Positions 1-8,154 of a stretch of 64,000 bases of DNA are shown one piece after another (the stretch's first letter is position 1; each line of letters begins with the position of its first letter). The stretch spans positions 310,001 to 374,000 of the forward strand of contig NZ_KQ040799.1 in the NCBI RefSeq assembly GCF_000971985.1, written 5' to 3'. This DNA is from Paenibacillus dauci. Its GTDB lineage: Bacteria > Bacillota > Bacilli > Paenibacillales > Paenibacillaceae. Under the pieces are notes generated by a model that saw only the letters and a program-made list of their open reading frames with translations, searched no databases and had not been told where the DNA came from. The position numbers and the translations under genes were made by a program.

Positions 1-8
1 ATCGGATT

Positions 9-15
9 CTCCTTT
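9..15 (-). promoter_or_regulatory. Ribosome binding site of a gene starting just left of the window
   Basis: The minus strand reads AAAGGAG here, leaving 8 nt to the window edge. That spacing means a start codon should lie at or immediately beyond base 1. Together with the consensus promoter at 90-118 it shows that a strongly expressed minus-strand gene begins at the edge. Confidence 0.7.
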
Positions 16-89
16 CTCTGACGTTTTTCAGTATCTTTATTTGTCATAGCAAATACATTTATGGTCGTTAACTTACTTTTAATAAGTAG

Positions 90-118
90 ATTATATTTAA
101 GTGAAAGTATATTGTCAA
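90..118 (-). promoter_or_regulatory. Perfect consensus sigma-A promoter for a gene left of the window
   Basis: Read on the minus strand there is TTGACA (113-118), exactly 17 bp of spacer, then TATAAT (90-95). Both hexamers match the housekeeping consensus completely. It points leftwards and gives a leader of roughly 80 nt before the ribosome binding site at 9-15. The gene it drives lies outside the window. Confidence 0.85.
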
Positions 119-150
119 CTTTTATAATCCTTCTTCTTTTGTATACAACA

Positions 151-222
151 AAAAAGCCTCTTTTATAGTTATCGGATCGGATACCGGTATATTTATCCTG
201 GATGACTATAAAAGATGCTTTT
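151..222 (-). terminator. Long-stem terminator after the EamA gene
   Basis: AAAAGCCTCTTTTATAGT (152-169) pairs with 205-222, 17 of 18 positions, around a 35-nt loop. On the minus strand the stem ends in GGCTTTTTTG, a T tract, so it ends transcription of the minus-strand exporter operon. Confidence 0.7.
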
Positions 223-245
223 GCGTATATTGTATAGGATTGTTC

Positions 246-1181
246 TTACCTGTCAGACGATTTGAGAGACGGCAGTGATCTGCGTAGCGATATCCTTTTC
301 CATATCTCGGGGAAAATAATACCCAGCACGATCAGCAGCATACCGATATAATGCGGCAGACCGACATGCTCATGAAGCACTACCGCCGACATCAGGACAG
401 CAGTAGGCAGCTCTGCAGCCCCCAGAATAGAGGCCATGCCGGACCCGGTCAACGGTGCTCCTTTGGAGAACATCAATGTGGACAGAAACGGTCCGAGCAC
501 CGCCAGTGCCAGCCCGTATCGCAGCGCCAGCTCCATAAACAACCGGGCATCCAATAGAAATGCCGGTGGCAGCACGATCGTACAGATAACAAATCCACCG
601 GTCACCATCAGCGCAGTCTTGAATATCGGATTCACTTGCACCGCTACCTTACCGCTTAGCAGGATAAAGATAGTATATGAGACAGCAGCCAGCAGACCGT
701 ACAGGAACCCCAGCCAGTGAATGCCGCCGAATCCGGTTGCCAACAAATTGGTGGCGCTCAGTGTACCGATCAGCAGCGGGATCAGTGACAGCAATTTGCC
801 TGCACCCGGCAGTCTGCGACTGATGATAGCCTCGGCCAGTACGCCCATCCAGGTAAACTGGAACAGCAGTACAATCGCCAGCGATGCGGAGATATACTGC
901 AGTGCCAGATAATAGAACATTCCTGTTAGCCCTGTAGTAGAACCGAGCACAATTAACAGAAAAACCTGTTTTCGGCTGGCAGCGGCATATCGGGGTGGAC
1001 TGTTCTTTTTGCGACTTCGGCTGATAAGCAGAAATCCCCACAACAGTAGCGCTCCCAGCAGCATCTGTATGCCTACAACATCATTGACGATAAATCCATC
1101 ATGATACGCCAATTTTACAAAGGTAGACAGCACGCCGTAGCTGCAGGCACCCAGTAAAATATAAATCATACCTTTCAACAC
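246..1181 (-). CDS. EamA/DMT-family transporter
   Basis: This is a 311-residue polytopic membrane protein of the drug/metabolite transporter superfamily, built as two repeats of about five helices, as is usual for the family (about 300 aa). The opening 'LLGACSYGVLSTFVKLAY' and the second-repeat segment 'SYTIFILLSGKV' are typical EamA repeat sequences. Such proteins export small metabolites or amino acids; the substrate cannot be read from sequence. The first possible start is GTG at 1181, but a GGGGTGA motif and a GAAAGG motif also allow the ATG at 1169. The gene lies 53 bp downstream of the purine nucleoside phosphorylase gene on the same strand and is probably co-transcribed. Nucleoside or purine-base export is therefore a reasonable but unproven guess. 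Confidence 0.85.
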   Translation of the reverse strand: MLKGMIYILLGACSYGVLSTFVKLAYHDGFIVNDVVGIQMLLGALLLWGFLLISRSRKKNSPPRYAAASRKQVFLLIVLGSTTGLTGMFYYLALQYISASLAIVLLFQFTWMGVLAEAIISRRLPGAGKLLSLIPLLIGTLSATNLLATGFGGIHWLGFLYGLLAAVSYTIFILLSGKVAVQVNPIFKTALMVTGGFVICTIVLPPAFLLDARLFMELALRYGLALAVLGPFLSTLMFSKGAPLTGSGMASILGAAELPTAVLMSAVVLHEHVGLPHYIGMLLIVLGIIFPEIWKRISLRRSLPSLKSSDR

Positions 1182-1234
1182 TTCACCCCATCTTGAATCT
1201 TACGAAGAAATTCCTCTTCAGCACTTCACTATGA

Positions 1235-2071
1235 TTACATTTGTTCCAGAGTTCCCATTTGTTCCAGAGTTCCTTTGATCAATTGGACAAAATTAGTTCT
1301 GACCCGGCCCGCTACTTCGATAACTTCTTCATGGTTCAGCGGTTGGTCCAGAATACCACAGGCCATATTGGTCAGACAGGAGATGCCGAGTACGCCCATA
1401 CCGGCATGGGTGGCCACAATCGCTTCCGGCACGGTCGACATGCCCACCGCATCTGCCCCCATCGTACGAATCATGCGAATCTCTGCCGGTGTCTCATAAG
1501 CTGGGCCGCTCCACCATGCGTATACGCCCCGCTGCAACGAGAGATTCATCTCCTGCGCAACTTCGGTCGCTATCCGGCGCAGCTCGGGATGATATACTCT
1601 GGAGAGATCAGGAAAGCGGGTACCCAGTTCATTATTATTAGGACCGATCAGCGGGTTGGCTGCTACCAGATTGATATGATCGGTAATCAGCATGAGTTCT
1701 CCCGGCTGGAAGTCTGTATTTATTGCGCCACAGGCGTTGGTGATGATTACATTTTCTACACCAAGAGCTTTCATAACCCGTATCGGGAATGTCACCTCAT
1801 CCAGTGTAAAGCCTTCATAATAATGGAAGCGGCCTTTCATGGCAATGACCGTTTTGCCCATCAATTGTCCAATCACCAGCTCATTGGCATGTCCCACAGC
1901 ATCGGATTTGGCAAAATGGGGAACCTCGCTATACGGAATAATCAGTGGATTTTCTATATCATCTGCCAGAGCACCCAGTCCTGATCCGAGAATAAGACCG
2001 ATTGTAGGACGGTGTGCTGTCTGATTCATAATAAAATCTTTGGTCTCTTGAATATCCTGTAGATTATGCAT
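1235..2071 (-). CDS. punA: Purine nucleoside phosphorylase (trimeric PNP type I)
   Basis: It cleaves purine nucleosides (inosine/guanosine type) with phosphate to give the free base and ribose-1-phosphate, a cytoplasmic salvage step. Family marks are the N-terminal phosphate loop 'GLILGSGLGALAD', 'GRFHYYEG', 'ITNACGAIN' and 'GMSTVPEAIVA', and the length of about 275 aa fits trimeric PNPs. A longer frame begins at 2086, but GGAGGA lies 7 nt upstream of the ATG at 2071, so 2071 is preferred (278 aa). The last six codons are duplicated exactly, so the protein ends GTLEQM-GTLEQM. It leads an apparent two-gene operon with the EamA exporter and diverges from the ROK regulator. Confidence 0.93.
   Translation of the reverse strand: MHNLQDIQETKDFIMNQTAHRPTIGLILGSGLGALADDIENPLIIPYSEVPHFAKSDAVGHANELVIGQLMGKTVIAMKGRFHYYEGFTLDEVTFPIRVMKALGVENVIITNACGAINTDFQPGELMLITDHINLVAANPLIGPNNNELGTRFPDLSRVYHPELRRIATEVAQEMNLSLQRGVYAWWSGPAYETPAEIRMIRTMGADAVGMSTVPEAIVATHAGMGVLGISCLTNMACGILDQPLNHEEVIEVAGRVRTNFVQLIKGTLEQMGTLEQM
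1238..1273. repeat. Exact 18-bp tandem duplication at the PNP 3' end
   Basis: CATTTGTTCCAGAGTTCC occurs twice in a row (1238-1255 and 1256-1273). It is in frame and duplicates the peptide GTLEQM at the C-terminus of the phosphorylase, immediately before the TAA stop. Confidence 0.95.
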
Positions 2072-2402
2072 GCTATATTCCTCCATTATCTGAATAGTAT
2101 AATTACGTCTGGATGACTGCTCTATACGTTATACTCGACGTTATTCAGTCTAATGGATAAAATTATGGATGTAAACGAACTTTATATATAATATATAAAA
2201 AGCGCGGTTTTTATATATTAATAAACAGCTGAAATAAATTTATTTATCTGAATATCATCCAAATAAAACAAACTATATATAAAATTAATAAAAACATATT
2301 CGTAACTACTGATGATAAGTCATGATTTTCTTGTTATCCTATCGATTCCTATCAAACAAAAATGATCCTGACTTCGGCAAATCCACAATATGGAGGACTA
2401 TC
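2072..2402. promoter_or_regulatory. Divergent AT-rich promoter region of PNP and ROK genes, with a perfect inverted repeat
   Basis: This 331-bp gap holds no gene. AATATATAAAAA (2190-2201) and its exact complement (2208-2219) flank a GC-only loop, GCGCGG. It could be an operator or a cruciform; it lacks the GC-rich stem of an intrinsic terminator. No clear promoter hexamers could be assigned. Confidence 0.5.
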
Positions 2403-3614
2403 ATGTTAAAGCAGTTTATCGGTTCTACCTCTCCAAAGCTCAAAAATCTCAAACTTCTCTATAGCCTGGTACGCAAACTGGGACCTGTCAGTATACATAC
2501 ACTAGCCGAAATGACAGGATACAAAAGTGTGACCTGTGCGCGGCTGCTGGAGGAACTGGTGCAGGAAGGTCTGATTTACGACAGCGGGATCGGCGAATCC
2601 AGCGGTGGACGCCGTCCGCTCATGTATGTTATCCAGCCAACCGCCTGCTATCTGATCGGTGTGGAGATTACCAGTCTGTATACTACCGTACTGCTGCTGG
2701 ATCTCAAGCTGAATATTCTGGATACTGCCAAACTGCAGATGGATGCCCGCTGTACCGGTGAATATACACTGAACTTTATCGCCGATTGTGTCCGGGACTG
2801 GAGAGTCAGCCATACGATCCATGACGAGCAGCTGCTGGGCATCGGGGTAGGGGTACTGGACCCGATCGACCGGGAGCAGGGTATTCTTTGCAAGGCCAAT
2901 CTGTTCCCGGCTGACGGATGGGATGGACTGCCTATCACCGAGAAGCTGGAGCAGTTAACCCATATCCGTGTGCTGCTGGATAATGGCACCCAACTGGCAG
3001 CATTGGCAGAGTATCGGATTCATTATTGGAAAGAGTCGGGTAGTCTTGTATTCGTCTCCAGTGATATTGGTATCCGCTGCGGAACCATTGTGCAGGGCCG
3101 GATGGTCAGCAGCAGCACCGAGATGGATGATTCTTTTGGACATATGATTGTGGATATCCACGGGCATCGCTGCAGCTGCGGATCATATGGTTGTCTGCAG
3201 GCGTACAGCAGCCTGCCGGCAATTCGGGATGAAGTGGTGCGCCGGATCAAGCGTGGTCATGTATCCATGCTGCACCATGAGCATCAGGATATCGAAGAGA
3301 TCGGATTTCATCATGTGCTGGATGCACTGGAGCGGGAAGATCCACTTTGTCTTGAAGTCATCCGGGATGCGGCTTATTATTTTGGCATTGGTCTGAGCAA
3401 TCTTATTTTTATGCTGCGACCGGATGTGGTTATATTTGGAGGCACACTGGTGCCCAAGCCGCTTTTTTACGAAGTGGCTTCGGCTACCGCGCAGAGTCGG
3501 CTGCGTCATTATCCGAACAGCCATGTGCAGATTCACCCATCTACCGAAGCCTACGATATTGTGGCACAGGGAGCCGGATGCATGGTGCTGGACTATTTTA
3601 CAGAAGAGGGATAA
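2403..3614 (+). CDS. ROK-family transcriptional regulator
   Basis: The 403-residue protein has an N-terminal winged helix ('LAEMTGYKSVTCARLLEELV', then the wing 'SSGGRRPL') and a sugar-kinase-fold ROK domain. The ROK zinc motif is clear: 'GHMIVDIHGHRCSCGSYGCL' holds the His and the CxCGxxGC cysteines. Where ROK kinases have a catalytic N-D-x-N this protein reads 'LLDNGTQLAALAEY', so it is probably a sugar-sensing repressor rather than a kinase. The frame extends back to 2322, but GGAGG at 2392-2396 with a 6-nt spacer selects the ATG at 2403. Its target is unknown. It is divergent from the PNP/exporter operon. Confidence 0.88.
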   Translation: MLKQFIGSTSPKLKNLKLLYSLVRKLGPVSIHTLAEMTGYKSVTCARLLEELVQEGLIYDSGIGESSGGRRPLMYVIQPTACYLIGVEITSLYTTVLLLDLKLNILDTAKLQMDARCTGEYTLNFIADCVRDWRVSHTIHDEQLLGIGVGVLDPIDREQGILCKANLFPADGWDGLPITEKLEQLTHIRVLLDNGTQLAALAEYRIHYWKESGSLVFVSSDIGIRCGTIVQGRMVSSSTEMDDSFGHMIVDIHGHRCSCGSYGCLQAYSSLPAIRDEVVRRIKRGHVSMLHHEHQDIEEIGFHHVLDALEREDPLCLEVIRDAAYYFGIGLSNLIFMLRPDVVIFGGTLVPKPLFYEVASATAQSRLRHYPNSHVQIHPSTEAYDIVAQGAGCMVLDYFTEEG

Positions 3615-3796
3615 ACAGGCGGCTGTGCGTATTAACGAATAGACTGGCTATCCATTTTCGACCCTGTTTGCTGGTTGATTCATGCTATGTCCAAGCCGTC
3701 TATCGTGGCAGACGACTGATAGCCACTTCTGAAGCCACTTTATCTTCAGCAGGAGTATAGCAGCTGCTTAGGCCTCATTATTTCTGCCATCATCAA

Positions 3797-3839
3797 AGCA
3801 AAAAAGCGACTGGAATCCTACTCCAGTCGCTTTTTGCTT
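3797..3839. terminator. Bidirectional terminator between ROK and old-yellow-enzyme genes
   Basis: The stem AAAAAGCGACTGGA / TCCAGTCGCTTTTT has a 7-nt loop (ATCCTAC) and A/T runs on both sides. It serves the convergent genes that end at 3614 (+) and 3851 (-). Confidence 0.9.
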
Positions 3840-3850
3840 AGACAAACATT

Positions 3851-4990
3851 TTAATAAAGAGTCCCTATCGCATCAGGATGAAACGGCTTCAGCTCATCTT
3901 CGCGGCCATCACGAATCTTGACTGCCCATGCCGGATCGGCAAGCAGTGCACGTCCTACAGCGACCAGGTCAAATTCGCTTGTAGCCATTCGTTCTGTCAG
4001 ATCATTCAGACTCGACGGTTCGGAGCCTTCTCCTGCCATAAAGCCAGCAAAGTCCTGCTGCAGTCCGACCGAGCCTACAGAAATTGCCGGTTGGCCGGTA
4101 ATCTGCTTGGCCCAACCAGCCAGGCTCAAGGATGAGCCTTCGAACTCCGGCTCCCAGAAACGGCGGGTCGATGCATGGAAAATATCTACGCCTGCTGCTG
4201 CCAGCGGCTTCAGCACCTCTGCCAGCTCTTCCGGATTTTGCGCAAGCCGGGCGGTATACACCGGGAATTTCCACTGGGAAAAGCGGAAAATAATCGGGAA
4301 ATCCGGCCCGACCGCCTGGCGGCAGGTTGCTATGACCTCGGCAGCAAATCGGGTGCGCTTGGCAATACTGCCTCCATATTCATCGGTGCGGTGGTTCGTA
4401 CCTTCCCATAGAAACTGATCTATAAGATAACCATGGGCTCCGTGCAGCTCGATCCCGTCAAATCCCAATCGCTGCGCCTCGGCAGCCGCTTCTGCATAAG
4501 CCGCTACGACTTCCTGGATTTCCTCTACGGTCATCGGCTCACCCTGCTGCTCTCCATTTACATCAAGACCGGACGGACTGATCGATGGTGCGGCTCCATC
4601 CAGCTGTGGGATCGCTGCTCTAGCTATTCCGGTATGCATCAACTGCGGAATAATCTTCCCGCCGACACGGTGCACTTCATCCACTACATGCTTCCAGCCT
4701 GCCCGGGCTTCCTCACTATTAAAGTCCGGATAAATCGTCGGGTCCTGATTGGCAGAAGGATGCGGGATCGATATATTTTCGGTAATAACCAGCCCTACCT
4801 GATGTTCGGCACGACGGCGATAATAATCGGCTACATCGGGTCCAGGTACACCATTCGGGGAGAATCCACGCGCCATCGGCGCCATTACGATCCGACTGGA
4901 TAATTCAAGCGGTCCATAACGAAAAGGTTCAAACAGCTTTGCGACAGCAGGAGCGGGAACAGCCTGCAGATTATTTTCGGTAAATGTCAT
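3851..4990 (-). CDS. Old yellow enzyme family NADH:flavin oxidoreductase
   Basis: This is an FMN-dependent TIM-barrel ene-reductase of 379 residues. Members reduce activated C=C bonds, quinones or nitro compounds with NAD(P)H. Diagnostic stretches are 'SRIVMAPMARG' at the start of the barrel, 'IIPQLMHTG', 'DGIELHGAHGYLIDQFLWEG' with the substrate-binding His/His pair, 'TDEYGGS', and the C-terminal FMN phosphate-binding 'VAVGRALLADPAW'. GGAGGT lies 9 nt before the ATG. It diverges from a TetR-type regulator, the usual arrangement for reductases induced by electrophiles. The natural substrate is unknown. Confidence 0.92.
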   Translation of the reverse strand: MTFTENNLQAVPAPAVAKLFEPFRYGPLELSSRIVMAPMARGFSPNGVPGPDVADYYRRRAEHQVGLVITENISIPHPSANQDPTIYPDFNSEEARAGWKHVVDEVHRVGGKIIPQLMHTGIARAAIPQLDGAAPSISPSGLDVNGEQQGEPMTVEEIQEVVAAYAEAAAEAQRLGFDGIELHGAHGYLIDQFLWEGTNHRTDEYGGSIAKRTRFAAEVIATCRQAVGPDFPIIFRFSQWKFPVYTARLAQNPEELAEVLKPLAAAGVDIFHASTRRFWEPEFEGSSLSLAGWAKQITGQPAISVGSVGLQQDFAGFMAGEGSEPSSLNDLTERMATSEFDLVAVGRALLADPAWAVKIRDGREDELKPFHPDAIGTLY

Positions 4991-5166
4991 TTTTATTCTA
5001 CCTCCGGCATCATTTTCGTTTATACTATAATCATTACTTTTGGGAAATTAGTATTAAAAAGTAAGTATTGGGATAGCAGTATTTCCTCAGCAGGCGCATG
5101 CAACCTGATCGGTTATGTGCTTATTGTATAAGCGACACATGCCCAGTACAACCAACAAAATCCATG

Positions 5167-5209
5167 ATCTGTCGTTTAAGTAAACACTACTCTGTATCTG
5201 TCGTTTAGG
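5167..5209. promoter_or_regulatory. Candidate TetR operator: direct repeats upstream of the regulator
   Basis: ATCTGTCGTTTAAG (5167-5180) and ATCTGTCGTTTAGG (5196-5209) are 14-bp direct repeats, 13 of 14 identical and 29 bp apart. The first copy runs into GTTTA-AG-TAAAC, a small inverted repeat. Their place in the intergenic region between the reductase and tetR fits an operator for the regulator; this is inferred from position only. Confidence 0.5.
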
Positions 5210-5247
5210 CAGAAGACTATTGGATATAGACAAAGGAGGACGCCAAC

Positions 5248-5826
5248 TTGACTCTCTCGACTCGCCCCAACGCTCAAGACCCGCGGGTCATCCGGACTCG
5301 CCAGCTGATCCAGCAGGCCTTTCTGGAGCTGCTGCGTACCCGCGATTTTCAGCAGGTTACCGTTAGTGATATAACCCGTCATGCTACGATTAACCGGGTA
5401 ACTTTTTACACTCATTACACGGACAAATATGAACTGATGGATGACATGATCAATAGCCAGCTGATCCAGCTTATTTACAAAGGTATTGATACCCATAACG
5501 GATTACAGCCGGAATCTCTCACTCTACTGCTCTGCGCGCTATGCGATTACCATGAATATTCGGCCAATGAATGCCACCGCAACAATCCCGAAGTGCGTCA
5601 GATGATGGAAAAGCAGGTAAAGATCCAGCTGGAGGAATACATACTGGACCAGCTGACCAAGCAGCAGCCGGAGCAGGAGCCTGCCCAGTTAAAAGTAGTT
5701 GCTACCATGATCAGCTGGTCGCTATACGGTGCCTCGCTGCGCTGGAGCCAGGAACGTAGCAATGCACGGGAGACCTCTCAGCAGCTAGCAGCGCGTATGA
5801 TGCCACTGGTGACTACGTTGTTCTAA
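5248..5826 (+). CDS. TetR/AcrR-family transcriptional regulator
   Basis: The 192-residue protein has the classic N-terminal helix-turn-helix: 'TRQLIQQAFLELL', then 'VTVSDITRHATINRVTFYTH' and 'YTDKYELMDDMI'. The C-terminal half is helical and variable, the ligand-binding and dimer domain. The start is TTG at 5248, supported by an excellent AAAGGAGGA Shine-Dalgarno at 5232-5240; no ATG is available nearby. It probably represses the divergent old yellow enzyme gene and itself through the repeats at 5167-5209. The inducer is unknown. Confidence 0.88.
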   Translation: MTLSTRPNAQDPRVIRTRQLIQQAFLELLRTRDFQQVTVSDITRHATINRVTFYTHYTDKYELMDDMINSQLIQLIYKGIDTHNGLQPESLTLLLCALCDYHEYSANECHRNNPEVRQMMEKQVKIQLEEYILDQLTKQQPEQEPAQLKVVATMISWSLYGASLRWSQERSNARETSQQLAARMMPLVTTLF

Positions 5827-5856
5827 ACCATTTTATTTATAGCACACAACCAAAAA

Positions 5857-5888
5857 AGAAGCTGGAGATCAATACTCTCCAGCTTCTT
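5857..5888. terminator. Terminator overlapping the helicase stop codon
   Basis: AAGAAGCTGGAGA (5857-5869) pairs with TCTCCAGCTTCTT (5876-5888). On the minus strand it is followed by TTTTTTGG, so it terminates the TerB-ATPase-helicase operon, and the plus side can serve tetR. One arm lies inside the last codons of the helicase gene. Confidence 0.85.
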
Positions 5889-8154
5889 CGCGTATAGGTT
5901 CATTACTGTGTTCATTTATAGGTTCATTGGTGTCTTCGTTTGCCGCAGGCATCAGATTGATCTGCACCCCCGGCAGATTCAGCCCGCTGCGCAGTCCTTC
6001 CATATCCAGACCATCCATGGCAAAAGCCTGCCGAACAAGTCCCGGCTGAATAAACTCATCATATTTGCCAAGATACGGAGCTTCTTCATCCGCCAGCAGC
6101 TGCTCGGGATAATCGATCCGTTTACATTCGGCGATAATCTCCGCCAGCATCTCGGCGGCATCTGCTTTACCGGAGACGACCAGATAATACGGCTCCATCG
6201 GTGTAACGGCGCGCAGAGCGAGACGTTCGGACAGATTGTTCTTAAGCAGGCGTTCCAGTGTACGGAATGCCTTACTGCCTACCCATGGCAGGATAAAGCA
6301 AGAATCGCCACCTGCCGGAATCACGATCTGTTCCAACAGTCCGGTTTCTCTGGCTAGGCGACGTGCTCTCTCCAATCGGGAAGCGGCATTGGGTGCCAGA
6401 TAGGAGTAGATATCGGACGATGCCAGAATATCACGGATTTTCTGCATAATCCGGGTATCCACATCACCGCCTGCACCAAGCCAGAGCGTATCGACTTTGC
6501 CTTTGGACGATTTGACGTAGACCGCTTTGTGGCGGGTATCAACCTCTTCCACTTTCCACAGCTTGCCGGCGAGCGAGAAGCAGTAGCCCGGCGGCGGAAC
6601 GGTCGTAATCGAACCGATCTCTTCTGATCCGTTATAGACGGAGTGCTCTTCGTCATCCTTGAATACCGCATAAAAGCGGAAATTATTCACGATCTTCTCT
6701 CCGGCCAGACCAACGATCAACGTGCCTTCCTCGGTGCGCTGAATATGATCCAGCTGCAGCAAATACTGCAGGAACAGCTGATACTGCTCCACCGTAAAAT
6801 GACGGAACGGCGGCAGCGTCAGAATCGCGCGTGCCAGCTCGGAAGGTTCTGCTTCACCCATACTTTTAAGCGTACTCATCGTCTGGTGATACAAAATGCC
6901 AATCGGCAGCTTGCGTGCGCTGAACGGCTCGACCCACCGCTCTTTGACATACAGTTCGATAACTGCAATCGCGCGCAGCATGATCCATGGCATCCGCGCC
7001 GGCAGCTGCGCTTGCTCGTCTTCTTCCTCCGGACAGACGAAGATCATCTCGGAAACAGAGCCTTCCCGTCTGCCGGAGCGGCCCAGACGCTGAACAAAGC
7101 TGGAGCATGAATACGGCGCTCCCAGCTGAATGACCCGCTCCAGTTCACCGAGGTCGATTCCCAGCTCCAATGTTAATGTCGCGGCTGCGACTGCCGGACC
7201 ATACCCTTCCCGCAGCGCAGCTTCGGCTTCCTCACGCAGCATCGCCGAGATACTGCCATGATGCACATGGAAAATATCCGGCTCCTGCCGCTTGGCAGCG
7301 ACCCGTCTCATTTCCAGTGTCAGATACTCTGCATCCGAGCGGCTGTTCGTGAAGATGAGCGCCTTTTTGTGATGGGTCTGATCGTAGATAAAGTTGTGAT
7401 ACGCCTGCTGCGCATACTCCAGCTGTTGGGCCTGCTCTTCATTACGTGCATCGGGAAAGGAAAAATGCTCGATGCTGATACGCAGCTTGCGCGAGCCCTG
7501 CGGCGAGACGACTTCGACCGGTTGACCGGTATCCGAAGACAGCCAGTGACAGGCACTCTCGTAATCGCTGAGTGTCGCAGACAATCCAATCCGCTGCGGA
7601 CGACAGCCTGCCATCCGCTGAATCCGGGACAACTGCGACAGTACCTGGATTCCCCGGTCTGCTCCCATAAAGGCATGAACTTCATCCACTACAATATAGC
7701 GCAGATCACCGAATAATGCCGGAATGGCATTGGGCTTGTTCATGAGCAGCCCTTCCAGCGATTCGGGTGTAATCTGTAAAATGCCGGACGGATTCTGCAC
7801 CAGCTTGGTCTTGTGCGATTGCGGCACATCCCCGTGCCAGTGCCAGACCGGAATCTCCGAATCGCGCAGTACCCCTTTGAGCCGTTCGTACTGGTCATTG
7901 ATCAGCGCCTTGAGCGGTCCAATGTACAGAATACCGACCGAACGGGACGGCTGCTCATACAGTGCCGTCAGCGCCGGGAAAAAGGCAGCTTCTGTTTTGC
8001 CGGAGGCTGTGCCCGAAGCGATCAGCAGATGATGCGGTGTATCCAGCAGCACCCGGCAGGCTTCGACCTGGGCTTCACGCAGCTCTTTCCAGCCGCTGCG
8101 GTAAATATATTCCTGGATAAAAGGCGCGAGCCGGTAAAACGGATGCCCGCTCAC
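5869..8154 (-). CDS. Superfamily 2 DEAD/DEAH-box helicase (Lhr/BrxHI-like)
   Basis: This 761-residue cytoplasmic SF2 helicase has the motifs in order: a Q-motif-like 'LREAQVEAC' near 25-33, Walker A 'ASGTASGKTEA' at 46-56, 'PLKAL' near 80, 'TPESLE' near 129, Walker B 'DEVHAF' at 157-162, 'SATLSD', then domain 2 with 'LIFTNSRSDAEYL', 'TLELGIDLGELERVIQ' and the arginine-finger motif 'QRLGRSGRREG'. The motif set resembles Lhr-type helicases, including the BrxHI protein linked to some BREX loci. The start is GTG at 8154, overlapping the ATPase stop as GTGA, so translation is coupled. It is the last gene of the TerB-ATPase-helicase operon. A role in phage defence or DNA repair is inferred from neighbours. 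Confidence 0.9.
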   Translation of the reverse strand: MSGHPFYRLAPFIQEYIYRSGWKELREAQVEACRVLLDTPHHLLIASGTASGKTEAAFFPALTALYEQPSRSVGILYIGPLKALINDQYERLKGVLRDSEIPVWHWHGDVPQSHKTKLVQNPSGILQITPESLEGLLMNKPNAIPALFGDLRYIVVDEVHAFMGADRGIQVLSQLSRIQRMAGCRPQRIGLSATLSDYESACHWLSSDTGQPVEVVSPQGSRKLRISIEHFSFPDARNEEQAQQLEYAQQAYHNFIYDQTHHKKALIFTNSRSDAEYLTLEMRRVAAKRQEPDIFHVHHGSISAMLREEAEAALREGYGPAVAAATLTLELGIDLGELERVIQLGAPYSCSSFVQRLGRSGRREGSVSEMIFVCPEEEDEQAQLPARMPWIMLRAIAVIELYVKERWVEPFSARKLPIGILYHQTMSTLKSMGEAEPSELARAILTLPPFRHFTVEQYQLFLQYLLQLDHIQRTEEGTLIVGLAGEKIVNNFRFYAVFKDDEEHSVYNGSEEIGSITTVPPPGYCFSLAGKLWKVEEVDTRHKAVYVKSSKGKVDTLWLGAGGDVDTRIMQKIRDILASSDIYSYLAPNAASRLERARRLARETGLLEQIVIPAGGDSCFILPWVGSKAFRTLERLLKNNLSERLALRAVTPMEPYYLVVSGKADAAEMLAEIIAECKRIDYPEQLLADEEAPYLGKYDEFIQPGLVRQAFAMDGLDMEGLRSGLNLPGVQINLMPAANEDTNEPINEHSNEPIREEAGEY

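Noticed and set aside
1241-1984. 247-codon plus-strand frame opposite PNP
   Set aside because: An antisense shadow of a well-identified enzyme gene, with no start signal.
2322-2402. Longer ROK protein starting at 2322
   Set aside because: No ribosome site before 2322, while GGAGG is perfectly spaced before the ATG at 2403.
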